A DNA stretch of 44,799 bases. Origin: Flavobacteriaceae bacterium (lineage in GTDB: Bacteria; Bacteroidota; Bacteroidia; Flavobacteriales; Flavobacteriaceae). Positions 23,911 through 33,900 of the stretch are shown in pieces (position 1 is the first letter of the stretch; every line of letters starts with the position of its first letter). The stretch lies in the NCBI GenBank assembly GCA_027081505.1, contig JALWKK010000072.1, positions 1 to 44,799 on the forward strand. The letters are read 5' to 3'. Position numbers and translations under genes: made by a program. Below the pieces are notes generated by a model. The model did no database searches and was not told where the DNA came from. It worked only from the letters and a program-made list of their open reading frames with translations.

Positions 23911-25371
23911 TTGAGCGTATTTAAAAAACTCTTTAAGCAAACCTTTATCTATGGTCTTGCCACGGTACTTCCCAGAGCATTAGGGATTGTATTAGTGCCT
24001 CTTTACACCAGTGTGCTGGGTAGAGAACAATATGGTGTGTATGCTTCTATTATGGCATTTCTTATTTTAGGAAATGTACTGCTTTCCTACGGAATGGAGA
24101 CTGCTTTTTTTCGGTTTATTAATAAAAAAGAATTTGATAAAAAACAAGTACAAGCAACAGCTTTAACTTCAATAACAAGTACTACGTTACTCTTTTTGGC
24201 TGTAACACTTCCCTTTAAAAACCAAATAGCAAACACCTTGGATTTTAACCCTGTTTTTGTTACGTACGGGCTACTCATATTAGCCTTAGACGCTTTTGCG
24301 ATTATTCCGTTTGTATGGTTTCGCGCCAACGAAAAACCTACGCAATATGCTTTTATTAAAATCTTTAATGTTTGTATAAACTTAGGATTCAATTTGTTTT
24401 TCTTTTTATTACTTCCAAAGCTTGCTGTGGATAATTCCAACAGTTTTTGGAGCGATATTTATTTTGAAGAAAACAAAGTTGCTTACGTATTTATTGCCAA
24501 TCTTATCGCCAGTATCATTACCTTATTGATTTTGTTACCGCTTTACCAAAAAATCGGGTTTGCATTTAACCTGCCTATATTTAAAAAAATGCTTCGGTAT
24601 GCGTTTCCTGTTCTTATTGCGGGAATTGCTTTTTCGATTAACGAAGCTTTTGATAAAATCTTACTTAAATACATGCTTCCATCAAACATTGCCGAAGCCG
24701 AAGTAGGAGTCTATGCAGCCTGTTACAAACTCGGTGTTTTTATGACCCTTTTTGCAACAGCATTTCGGTTGGGTATAGAACCTTTCTTTTTTAACCATGC
24801 CAAAGAACAAAACGCCCAACAAACCTATGCTACCATAACTCGCTATTATGTAGTTTTGGGTAGTTTAATTTTACTAACTGTTGTTGTGTACATCGATATT
24901 TTAAAACGCATATTAATTCCCAATCAAGCCTATTGGAGTGCATTAAGCATCGTACCTATTATTTTGTTGGCAAATTTGTGTTTGGGTATTTATCATAATC
25001 TTTCGGTGTGGTATAAAGTAACCGACCGCACTAAATATGGTGCTTATATTTCGGTACTGGGAGCCATTGTTACATTGGTTTTAAATGTGGTATTAATTCC
25101 GGTTATAAGTTACGTAGGTTCTGCTATTGCTACCTTAGCAGCCTATAGTAGTATGATGGTGGTGTCGTATTTTTTAGGAAAAAAACACTATCGTGTGCCG
25201 TATGATATCAAAAAAATTGGCGGTTACATATTACTTTCGGTACTATTGGCTTCTTTTTCATTTTATATTTTTGAAAGTGATATTTGGATAGGCACCGGTT
25301 TTTTATTCCTATATATTGCGCTTATATTTGTTTCGGAAAAAAAACAATTAAAAAAAATCATTAAATTATAA
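23911..25371 (+). CDS. Polysaccharide/oligosaccharide flippase (Wzx/MATE-like)
   Basis: This integral inner-membrane protein of 486 residues has about 12-14 hydrophobic helices and an N-terminus (SVFKKLFKQTFIYGLATVLPRALG) typical of the oligosaccharide flippase family. It is expected to move a lipid-linked sugar across the inner membrane for surface polysaccharide synthesis. I prefer the TTG at 23911; the frame also opens at a TTG at 23890, but that codon sits inside the -7 box. The dut ATG follows the stop codon without a gap. It heads an operon with dut, a sugar nucleotidyltransferase and envelope genes. Confidence 0.9.
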   Translation: MSVFKKLFKQTFIYGLATVLPRALGIVLVPLYTSVLGREQYGVYASIMAFLILGNVLLSYGMETAFFRFINKKEFDKKQVQATALTSITSTTLLFLAVTLPFKNQIANTLDFNPVFVTYGLLILALDAFAIIPFVWFRANEKPTQYAFIKIFNVCINLGFNLFFFLLLPKLAVDNSNSFWSDIYFEENKVAYVFIANLIASIITLLILLPLYQKIGFAFNLPIFKKMLRYAFPVLIAGIAFSINEAFDKILLKYMLPSNIAEAEVGVYAACYKLGVFMTLFATAFRLGIEPFFFNHAKEQNAQQTYATITRYYVVLGSLILLTVVVYIDILKRILIPNQAYWSALSIVPIILLANLCLGIYHNLSVWYKVTDRTKYGAYISVLGAIVTLVLNVVLIPVISYVGSAIATLAAYSSMMVVSYFLGKKHYRVPYDIKKIGGYILLSVLLASFSFYIFESDIWIGTGFLFLYIALIFVSEKKQLKKIIKL

Positions 25372-25806
25372 ATGAAGATAAAAATAATAAACAAATCGCG
25401 TCACAAGTTACCTCATTATGAAACACTTGCTTCGGCAGGAATGGATTTGCGGGCAAATTTAGACAACCCCGTTGTTTTAAAACCGCTGGAAAGAGCCATA
25501 ATAAAAACCGGTTTGTTTATAGAGTTACCCGTGGGTATAGAAGCACAAGTACGCCCGCGAAGCGGACTGGCTGCAAAAAAAGGAATAACCGTTTTAAACG
25601 CTCCCGGCACTATAGATGCCGATTATCGAGGAGAAATTGGCGTGATTTTGGTAAACCTATCTAACGAAGATTTTACTATTGAAGATGGCGAACGCATTGC
25701 CCAACTCATCATTGCCAAACACGAACGTGCGCAATGGGAAGAGGTAAGTGTATTATCGGAAACCGATAGAGGTGCCGGAGGGTTTGGAAGTACGGGAGTG
25801 AAGTAA
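25372..25806 (+). CDS. dut: dUTP diphosphatase
   Basis: This trimeric dUTPase hydrolyses dUTP to dUMP, preventing uracil incorporation and supplying dTMP synthesis. The 144-residue protein has all five motifs: AGMDLRA (1), [10 protein letters not shown] (2), [17 protein letters not shown] (3), RIAQLII (4) and [10 protein letters not shown] (5). The start directly follows the flippase stop. A 52-bp gap precedes the nucleotidyltransferase gene. Confidence 0.97.
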   Translation: MKIKIINKSRHKLPHYETLASAGMDLRANLDNPVVLKPLERAIIKTGLFIELPVGIEAQVRPRSGLAAKKGITVLNAPGTIDADYRGEIGVILVNLSNEDFTIEDGERIAQLIIAKHERAQWEEVSVLSETDRGAGGFGSTGVK

Positions 25807-25858
25807 AAAATTAAACAACAATAACATAGTTCTATGATACTTTAATCGGAAAAAAATT

Positions 25859-26875
25859 ATGAAAATAATCGTCCCAATGGCAGGTCGTGGTTCACGTCTT
25901 CGCCCGCATACATTAACCATCCCGAAACCACTTATTCCGGTAGCAGGAAAACCCATTGTACATCAATTGGTAACCGAAATAGCCCAATTGCTTAACGAAC
26001 CCATAGAAGAGATTGCTTTTATACTGGGCGACCCGGCTTGGTTTGGTGATGAGGTAGTAGAAAAACTAAAAGAATTAGCCGTATCATTAGGTGCAAAACC
26101 CAGTATTTACCGGCAACTTAATCCCTTAGGAACCGGTCATGCCATTATGTGTGCTAAAGAATCACTGCAAGGACCTGCCGTTATCGCCTATGCAGACACA
26201 CTCATAAAAGCAACTTTTAACTTAGACAAAACAGCCGATGCCGTAATTTGGACAAAAAAAGTAAAAAACCCCGAAGCCTACGGCGTAGTAAAACTTAACG
26301 AAAACCAAGAAATCATCGAGCTGGTAGAAAAACCGCAAAAATTTGTTAGCAACCAAGCCGTTATAGGGATTTATTATTTTAAAGACGTTGGCGTGCTAAA
26401 AAACGAATTGCAATATGTGTTGGACAACAACATTATAAACGGAGGCGAATACCAAATTAACGATGGCATTAAACGCATGATGGCAAACGGAAAACTCTTT
26501 AAAACAGGCGCCGTTGACGAATGGATGGACTGCGGAAACAAAGACGTTACCGTAGAAACCAACACCAAAATGCTCCAATTTTTGCAACAGGATAAGAAAA
26601 CGCTAATCTCCGATACCGTTACACTGGAAAACGCTACTATTATAGAACCTTGCTTTATCGATGAAGAAGTAATTATAAAAAACAGTACGGTAGGTCCTTA
26701 TGTTTCGGTGGGAAAAGGCACAATAATTGAGGATAGTAACGTTAAAGAAAGTATCATTCAATCACATTCAACTATAAAAAACGCCAAATTTAACAAGGCA
26801 ATGATAGGAAACCATGTTATTTTTGACGGTAATTTCACAAATATTAGCTTAGGAGATTACAGCCAATTAAAATAA
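25859..26875 (+). CDS. Sugar-phosphate nucleotidyltransferase
   Basis: This 338-residue enzyme couples a sugar-1-phosphate to an NTP, giving an activated sugar. The signature GRGSRLRPHTLTIPKPLIPV (8-27) is the nucleotide-binding and catalytic loop, with the lysine of KPLIPV contacting the substrate. LEKPQKF-type (VEKPQKF) and NGGEYQINDGI segments continue the fold. The C-terminal part (about 245-338) shows hexapeptide periodicity (left-handed beta helix) as in GlmU or mannose-1-phosphate guanylyltransferase relatives. The sugar cannot be told. It fits with the upstream flippase in envelope sugar metabolism. Confidence 0.9.
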   Translation: MKIIVPMAGRGSRLRPHTLTIPKPLIPVAGKPIVHQLVTEIAQLLNEPIEEIAFILGDPAWFGDEVVEKLKELAVSLGAKPSIYRQLNPLGTGHAIMCAKESLQGPAVIAYADTLIKATFNLDKTADAVIWTKKVKNPEAYGVVKLNENQEIIELVEKPQKFVSNQAVIGIYYFKDVGVLKNELQYVLDNNIINGGEYQINDGIKRMMANGKLFKTGAVDEWMDCGNKDVTVETNTKMLQFLQQDKKTLISDTVTLENATIIEPCFIDEEVIIKNSTVGPYVSVGKGTIIEDSNVKESIIQSHSTIKNAKFNKAMIGNHVIFDGNFTNISLGDYSQLK

Positions 26876-26878
26876 CTA

Positions 26879-28255
26879 TTGAAAGCAATAACACACATAT
26901 CTGTTTTTAGCATCTTTTTAGCAATGTTGCTTCCGTTACAGAGCATCGCACAAAAAGACACCCAAACCCTTCTTGAAGATGATTTGGGAAACGTAACCGA
27001 TGTGTTTCAAGAAAACTTTTTTGAAGCCTTAAAACAACGCGCCATCGAAAATTACGAGTTGGCATTGGTTGCCTTAAAAAAAGCTGAAAAAGGAACTCGA
27101 AAGGATCCCGAAAACCAAGCGGTAATAAATTTTGAAAAAGCTAAAAATTACGTAAAACTAAGGCGCTATGACGATGCCGAAGAATTTTACTTAAAAACCA
27201 TCGAGACCGTTGGCGAAAAACCCGATATCCTTATTTCATTGTATGATTTATATTCGTTGCAACGTAACTATGATAAGGCTATTGAGCTTGTAAAAAAAAT
27301 AATACCTCACAATTCACATTATAAAGAAGAACTTGCCGGTTTGTACGTTAGAACCAAACAATACGAAAAAGCTCTCACACTGTTGGACGAATTAGACAAA
27401 AAGCGGGGCGAAAGTCAATATAGAAACGCCTTACGAAGGCAAATTTACCGAGCTTCCGGAAACAAAAAAGAAGAAATAGACAAGCTGGTTGCCAAAATAA
27501 ACAGCAAACCCAAAAACGAACAAGAATACCTTAATCTCATTTACCTTTACAGCGAACAGGGAAACACAAAAAAAGCCTTTGAAACGGCTAAAGAATTACA
27601 CTCAAAACTTCCCTCATCTGAAAAAGTCCACCTGGCATTGTACAAATTTTATTTAACTGAAGGTTCTGTAGAAAAGGCGGTTGCTTCTATTAAAGTAATT
27701 GCTCGTTCGCAACAAATAGAGAGTCAAAATAAATATCAAATTTTAGACGATTTTTTGGCATTTATCACTACCCGAACACAATATCAAAAATACTTAGAAC
27801 AGGTAGTTGAATGGTTTGCACAACAAGATAATAACGGAACTTTTTATTTTCAGTTGGGAAAATTCTTTTTAGAAAAAGACAAAGAAAAGGCATTAACTTA
27901 CTTTGAAAAAGGGTTGAAAAACGATAGTGATAACTATAAATTAGTAAAACAAACCCTTCGGTTGCAATTAGACCTAAACCAATTTGAAAAAGCTAAAAAT
28001 CTTAGTGATAGAAGCCTAGAGGTTTTTCCTTCGCAACCCGAATTATACTTGCTAAACGGAAAAGCAAACAATAAACTTCAACAATGGGACGACGCCATAG
28101 AAAGCCTCGAAACAGGATTGGATTTTTTGTTGGATAACCCTAAAATCGAGATTCAATTTTACAACCAACTTATCGAAGCCTATTCAAAAAAAGGAAATAT
28201 TAAAAAAGCAAAACAATTTCGTCAAAAAATAGAATCTTTACCGGTCGAAAATTAA
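26879..28255 (+). CDS. Exported tetratricopeptide-repeat protein
   Basis: This 458-residue protein starts at a TTG three bases after the previous stop, which yields a complete signal peptide (KAITHISVFSIFLAMLLPLQSIAQ). The mature protein consists of TPR-type helical hairpins throughout, for example ENYELALVALKKAEKG, KLRRYDDAEEFYLKTIE, NYDKAIELVKKIIP and QWDDAIESLETGLDFL. It probably acts as a periplasmic scaffold. It lies 3 bp before the DUF4292 lipoprotein gene. The order TPR, DUF4292, EnvC-like is, as far as I recall, conserved in Flavobacteriia, suggesting a shared cell-envelope role. Confidence 0.88.
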   Translation: MKAITHISVFSIFLAMLLPLQSIAQKDTQTLLEDDLGNVTDVFQENFFEALKQRAIENYELALVALKKAEKGTRKDPENQAVINFEKAKNYVKLRRYDDAEEFYLKTIETVGEKPDILISLYDLYSLQRNYDKAIELVKKIIPHNSHYKEELAGLYVRTKQYEKALTLLDELDKKRGESQYRNALRRQIYRASGNKKEEIDKLVAKINSKPKNEQEYLNLIYLYSEQGNTKKAFETAKELHSKLPSSEKVHLALYKFYLTEGSVEKAVASIKVIARSQQIESQNKYQILDDFLAFITTRTQYQKYLEQVVEWFAQQDNNGTFYFQLGKFFLEKDKEKALTYFEKGLKNDSDNYKLVKQTLRLQLDLNQFEKAKNLSDRSLEVFPSQPELYLLNGKANNKLQQWDDAIESLETGLDFLLDNPKIEIQFYNQLIEAYSKKGNIKKAKQFRQKIESLPVEN

Positions 28256-28258
28256 CCT

Positions 28259-29053
28259 ATGGCAAAAAACCGCCTATTACCATACCGCCTTTTTTTTCTC
28301 TTGAGCATAACCATTACGGCATCCTCTTGTAAAGGAACCAAAGCCATAACCGGAAGTTCTATGCCTAGCAAACATCTAAGCACCAAACAGCTTATACAGG
28401 CTCATAGTAGTGCAACCCCACAATTTAAAACCCTTGCCGCTCGTTTACAAGTAAAATACGAAGACCCGAAAAGCAGTAAAAGCATTACGGTAAGCCTGAG
28501 GATGGAAAAAGATAAAAACATTTGGATAAAAGCTTCTATTTTAGGTGTAACTTTGGCAAAAGTGCTCATTACACCGGACAGAGTAAGCTATTACGAAACC
28601 CTTTCAAATACTTATTTTGATGGTGATTTTACACTAATAAGCAATTGGCTTGGCACCGAAATAGATTTTAAACAAGCACAAAACATATTGTTAGGACAAT
28701 CTATCTTTTCGTTAGATACCAATTATACCCTTAGTGTTTTTAATAACAAATACAAATTAGAACCGCAAAAGCAACCGGATAATTTTATTTATTCTATCTT
28801 ATTAAATCCCGATACTTTTACCGTAAACTACGAGTCGCTTAGCCAACCGTACGACAATCGATTATTAACCGTTTTTTACGGAAATTATACAAAAATAAAC
28901 AACAGTTATTATCCTTCAAAAATACATATAACAAGTACCGAAAACGAAGAAAAAACCAATATTAACCTAACCTATAAAAAAATAGATGTAAATGCACCGG
29001 TACGATTTCCGTTTACTATCCCTAACGGTTATAAAGAAATAATTTTAGATTAA
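28259..29053 (+). CDS. DUF4292 lipoprotein
   Basis: This 264-residue protein has a lipoprotein signal peptide with a lipobox ending ITASSCKG, so it is expected to be lipid-anchored at about Cys24. The body (LAARLQVKYEDPKSSKSITV, IWIKASILGVTLAKVLITPD, YYETLSNTYFDGDF) matches the DUF4292 pattern, which has a LolA/LolB-like look. A role in lipoprotein or envelope biogenesis is inferred from that resemblance. It abuts the next gene with no gap. Confidence 0.87.
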   Translation: MAKNRLLPYRLFFLLSITITASSCKGTKAITGSSMPSKHLSTKQLIQAHSSATPQFKTLAARLQVKYEDPKSSKSITVSLRMEKDKNIWIKASILGVTLAKVLITPDRVSYYETLSNTYFDGDFTLISNWLGTEIDFKQAQNILLGQSIFSLDTNYTLSVFNNKYKLEPQKQPDNFIYSILLNPDTFTVNYESLSQPYDNRLLTVFYGNYTKINNSYYPSKIHITSTENEEKTNINLTYKKIDVNAPVRFPFTIPNGYKEIILD

Positions 29054-30280
29054 ATGAAAGGGTTTATACCATATCTGTTTTTGTTTTTTTTGTTTTTAGG
29101 AAGCAATTTTGCTTTTGCACAGCCCTCTAAGCAGAAACAACTTGAAGAAAAAAGACAACTTATTTTAAAGCAAATAAAAAAAATAAACTCCTTACTTTTT
29201 AAAACTAAAAAAGAAGAAAAAAATGTTCTTTCTCAAGTTGAAGATTTAGACACCCGGATTGATGCAATGGAACGGCTCATTAAGATTACCAACCAACAAG
29301 CCAATTTACTCACCCGAAAAATTAACGACAATCAATCGAAAATCACATTATTACGAAAAGAATTAAAACAACTTAAAGAAGACTACGCCTCTATGATTGT
29401 AAAGTCGTACAAAAACAAATCGCAACAAAGCAGGATTATGTTTTTGTTATCTTCTGAAGATTTTCTGCAAGCCTACAAACGGTTTCAGTATATGAAACAA
29501 TACACAAAATATCGTAAAAAACAAGGGATTGAAATTCAGGAAAAAACCGAAGAATTACAGCAATTAAACACCCGATTGGCTAGTCAAAAAAAAGAAAAAC
29601 AAAAACTAATTAAAGAAAACCGTACTGCCAAAGCCAACTTGTTAAAAGAAAAACAACAACAAAAAGAGTTGATTGCATCATTACGAAAAGACGAAACTAA
29701 ATTTGCAAAACAAATACGAGCCAAACAACGCGAAGCTGCAAAAATAGACAAACAGATTGATGCCTTAATTGCTGCTGCCATTGCTGCTTCTAACAAAAAG
29801 TCCGGTAAATCCGGAAGTACAAAAGCTACTTCCTTTGCACTTACCGCCGAGGCAAAGGCGCTTGCTACAAATTTTACAAATAACAAAGGAAAATTACCTT
29901 GGCCCCTAAAAACAGGCGTTGTTGTAAAACGATTTGGAACAACCCGTCATCCACAATTACCCAATGTTACAACGTATTGCAGCGGAGTAGAAATTGCCAC
30001 CGATAAAAATGCACAAGCAAGGGCTGTTTTTGATGGCGAAGTGATGCAAATACAAAAACTAAAAGGTGCCAACAAAGCAGTTTTTATACAACACGGTAAT
30101 TATATTACCGTTTATAGTAATTTAACCGGTGTCACCGTACAAAAAGGAGACAAAATTAAAACGAAGCAAGTATTGGGTACTGTATCTACGAATCCCCTAA
30201 CTCATAAAACCATTTTAAAATTCTTAATTTATAAAAACGCCACAAAATTAAATCCTGCCGATTGGATTTACCGAATGTAA
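29054..30280 (+). CDS. EnvC-like coiled-coil protein with degenerate LytM (M23) domain
   Basis: This 408-residue exported protein has a signal peptide ending in FAFAQPS, a long coiled coil (about residues 25-240, rich in K, E and Q) and a C-terminal LytM/M23 domain (about 295-405). The zinc ligands expected in active M23 peptidases are missing: CSGVEIAT stands where HxGID is usual, and TVYSNLTGV stands where TVYAHL is usual. It should therefore be a non-catalytic activator of murein amidases, as EnvC is. It is the last gene of the envelope operon. Confidence 0.9.
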   Translation: MKGFIPYLFLFFLFLGSNFAFAQPSKQKQLEEKRQLILKQIKKINSLLFKTKKEEKNVLSQVEDLDTRIDAMERLIKITNQQANLLTRKINDNQSKITLLRKELKQLKEDYASMIVKSYKNKSQQSRIMFLLSSEDFLQAYKRFQYMKQYTKYRKKQGIEIQEKTEELQQLNTRLASQKKEKQKLIKENRTAKANLLKEKQQQKELIASLRKDETKFAKQIRAKQREAAKIDKQIDALIAAAIAASNKKSGKSGSTKATSFALTAEAKALATNFTNNKGKLPWPLKTGVVVKRFGTTRHPQLPNVTTYCSGVEIATDKNAQARAVFDGEVMQIQKLKGANKAVFIQHGNYITVYSNLTGVTVQKGDKIKTKQVLGTVSTNPLTHKTILKFLIYKNATKLNPADWIYRM

Positions 30281-30432
30281 GTTGTTATGTACAAGAGGTA
30301 GAAGAAAAGTTTGATTACTTCCCCGGAAACCATACGGGCAATCATAAAATAGGGCAAATATGCCTATTAATTTTGGTAATAGTATTTTAGGTAATGGTGC
30401 CAGTTTTGTTTTTTTATAGTCTGTAAGTACTA

Positions 30433-30639
30433 TTATCCGCAACAACTTTCCCCGTTATCTTTTATTCCCAACTTACGTAAAATATCTTCCATTAAGCACC
30501 ATTTGGTAAACGAAGATTGAAGCAAATTAGCTCCAACAAATAGCGTAAACCACAACCAATTCGGGTTTATATAAATTCCTAATAAGACACTTATAATAAT
30601 GAAAATTCCGGCAATTGCTTTAATATATCTGTTAATCAT
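30433..30639 (-). CDS. DUF2892/YgaP-like small membrane protein
   Basis: This 68-residue protein has two membrane helices (IKAIAGIFIIISVLLGIYI and WLWFTLFVGANLLQSSF) followed by the conserved TKWCLMEDILRKLGI tail of the YgaP-type DUF2892 group, and it ends in CCG. Such proteins are found beside rhodaneses and metal or efflux systems. Here it is the last gene of the RND efflux operon, 15 bp after the PII-like gene. The role is unknown. Confidence 0.85.
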   Translation of the reverse strand: MINRYIKAIAGIFIIISVLLGIYINPNWLWFTLFVGANLLQSSFTKWCLMEDILRKLGIKDNGESCCG

Positions 30640-30654
30640 AATTCTGTTTTTTTT

Positions 30655-30960
30655 TTAAATAAATCGCTCAATAGGTAGCACCACCGCTTTAATGGGGTTG
30701 TTGGTTTCCATTTGGGCATTAAAATTTTCTAATAAAGTAAAAAGTTTGTCTATTTTATCTTTTTCGGTAAAAGAAAACAGCATAATAGAATCTGTTCCGG
30801 TTCGTTCTGCGGCAAACCAATTGGAAGAAGACAGTAAAGCCGGAGCTTTTTTATATCCTTCAATATCCGATTCACTAAAATTACGAATATCGGCTTCTTT
30901 AAACAACTTCATAATATCGTCATGAAATTGTTCTACTGCGGTTACAATAACTAGTTTCAT
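30655..30960 (-). CDS. PII-like protein in efflux operon
   Basis: This 101-residue protein, taken from the ATG at 30960, has the length and secondary structure of PII-like signalling proteins: MKLVIVTAVEQFHDDIMKLFKEA at the start, a central acidic loop and a final strand IKAVVLPIERFI. It follows the RND pump stop codon by 10 bp. An upstream in-frame ATG at 30993 would overlap the pump gene. PII-like proteins near transporters are thought to bind nucleotides or metals and adjust transport. I see no uridylylation T-loop tyrosine context like that of GlnB. Confidence 0.7.
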   Translation of the reverse strand: MKLVIVTAVEQFHDDIMKLFKEADIRNFSESDIEGYKKAPALLSSSNWFAAERTGTDSIMLFSFTEKDKIDKLFTLLENFNAQMETNNPIKAVVLPIERFI

Positions 30961-30970
30961 ATCACTTGTT

Positions 30971-33900
30971 TTATTTATAATTTTTTCTTTCAATTAAATA
31001 ATATACCAAGGGAACTACCAATAAGGTTAATACCGTAGAGGCAATGGTACCTCCCATTAACGAAATTGCCAATCCTTGAAAAATAGGGTCAAATAAAATA
31101 ACAAACGCTCCTATTACCACTGTTCCGGCGGTTAATAAAATGGGGGTTGTACGTACCGCTCCTGCTTCAATCACGGCTTGTTTTAGAGGTATTCCGTCTG
31201 CCAAACGCAGGTTTACAAAATCAATAAGTAAAACCGAATTTCTTACCATAATACCCGCCAAGGCAATCATACCAATAAACGATGTTGCAGTAAAAAAGGC
31301 ATCTAGCATCCAGTGTCCTAAAATAATTCCTACCATAGAAAGCGGTATGGCAACCATCATTACAACGGGAGCTTTAAAGTTTTGAAACCAACCTACAATT
31401 AAAATGTAAATAATAACAATTACCCCTAAAAATGCCATTCCCAAATCTCTAAAAACCTCTAAGGTAATTTGCCATTCTCCATCCCATTTAATGGTATAAT
31501 CGTCTTCAAATTCGGGTTGTTTTGCATATAATTCATTAAGTTTATATCCTTTAGGAAGTTTTACTTCTTGTAGCTTTTTATCCATTCCTAAAATAGCATA
31601 GGCGGGACTTTCTAATTTTCCTGCCATATCTGCCGTAACATACACCACGCGTTTTTGGTTTTTTCTGAATATACTTTTAGCTCGTGTATGTTGTTTTATT
31701 TCGACCAAATCGGAAACCGAAACCATAGTACCTTGTTGCGATTTAACTTTAAGGTTTGCTATATCCTGAATGGTAGATTTTTCTTTTTCGTCCAGGGTTA
31801 ATACAATCCCTACCTGCTCCGATGCCGATTCTTTATACAAATTTGTTACTGCCCGGTTTGCCATTGCCATATTAAGGGTATAAACAATTTGCTGTGGCGC
31901 AACACCGTAAAGCATTGCTTTTTCTTTATCTACAACAAGTTCGTATTCTACTTGATCATCTTCTACCATCCAATCTACATCTACCACATCGGGTGTTATT
32001 TTTAATATGTTTTGTATTTGATTTGCTACATCTATTTGTGTATCGTAGTTAGGACCGTAAATTTCGGCAACAATGGTAGAAAGAACCGGAGGTCCCGGCG
32101 GAACTTCAATAATTTTAACGTTGGCATTGTATTTTTCGGCTATTTTCTGAATCTCGGGACGTACCATTTTGGCTATATCATGACTTTGCTCGCTCCGGTC
32201 ATGTTTGTCGGTTAGATTTGCTTGTATATCTGCTACATTGCTTCCGCTTCGTAAATCATAATGACGCACCAACCCATTAAATGTAATGGGAGATGCCGTA
32301 CCCACATAGCTTTGGTAATTTACAATTTCGGGAAGCGTGGCAAGGTATTGCGAAATTTCTTTTGTAACTACCGCTGTGCGTTCTAATGTAGTACCTTCCG
32401 GCATATCTATTACTACTTGAAATTCGTTTTTATTATCAAAAGGAAGCATTTTTACCGCTACACTTTTAGTAAAAAACAAACTCATAGAACCCAGTAACAA
32501 GAGTACAGTGATACCCAAAAACAACCATCGTTTTTTAGGATTTTCAATTAAAGGTCTTTCAAGTCGCTCGTAGATTTTATATATGAAGGTATCCTCCATA
32601 TTTTTATGCTCTTTAGGCTCTTTTCCTTTTTTGTCTTTTTCACGTAAGAAAATATACCCCAAATACGGTGTAATGGTCAACGCCACAAAAAGCGAAAGTA
32701 TCATTGCTATAGAAGCACCTATGGGCATAGGAGCCATATACGGACCCATTAACCCTGAAACAAACGCCATTGGCAATACCGAAGCAATTACCGTAAAGGT
32801 TGCCAAAATGGTTGGGTTCCCCACTTCGTTAATAGCATATAATGCTGCTTGTTTAAAAGGCAAGCGTTTCATTTTAAAATGCCGGTGCATATTCTCGGCA
32901 ATAATAATGGAGTCGTCCACTACAATACCCGTTACAAATACCAAGGCAAAAAGCGTAATACGGTTTAAGGTGTAATCCAGCATATAATAGCTTAGCAACG
33001 TTAAGGCAAACGTAATGGGTACCGATAAAAAAACGACCAAACCGCCACGCCAACCCATTGCAAGCATAACAACTAACGTAACCGCAATTATAGAACCAAT
33101 GAGGTGTATTAATAACTCCGATACTTTTTGCGAAGCCGTTTCGCCGTAATTTCGGGTAACCTCAACGTGTACATCGTCGGGCAATAAGGTTGTTTTTAAA
33201 TGTGCTATTTTGTTTATTATAATTTCAGAAACTTTCATCGCGTCTGCACCCTTTCGTTTTGCTACCGAAATAGTAACGGCAGGATATTCTCCTCTAAAAG
33301 TTTCTTTTTTAGGGCTGGCTGCTCCAAACCCTAACGCTACATACTCTCTAGGTAACTCAGGACCATCAACAACCGCAGCAATTTGTTTTAAATAAACGGG
33401 CTGGTTTTGTTGTACACCTACCACCAGGTTTTCTACATCTTGAGCGGTTTTTAAAAATCTTCCGGTAGTAACCAAAAATTCAGAGTCGTTTTTATTAAAA
33501 CTTCCGGCACTGAGTTGCTGGTTATTGGCTTTAATCATTTCAGCAACCGAAAGAAAATCAACGCCACTTGCCGCCATTTTATCCTTGTCTAATATAACCC
33601 GTAATTGCCGATTTCTTCCTCCGATTTTTTTAGTAATCGATACATCGGTTACTTTTTCAATTTCGTTGGTAAGTTCATTGGCAATTTGTTTTAATTGGTA
33701 ATCGTCATAATTTTTACTCCAAAGGGTAAGTCCCAACACCGGAACATCGTCAATAGCACGTGTTTTTACTAACGGAAACGTGACACCTTGCGGCATAATA
33801 TCCATGTGTTTGTTTATCTCGTTATACAGTTTTACAAACGAGCGTTCTATGTCTTCACCTACATAAAATTGTACAATTACCATCCCTTGTTCTTTCATCG

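Noticed and set aside
30655-30993. GlnB/GlnK identity for the small gene after the RND pump
   Set aside because: Length and fold suit a PII-like protein, but the T-loop region lacks the usual GlnB tyrosine context and no ammonium transporter is nearby.
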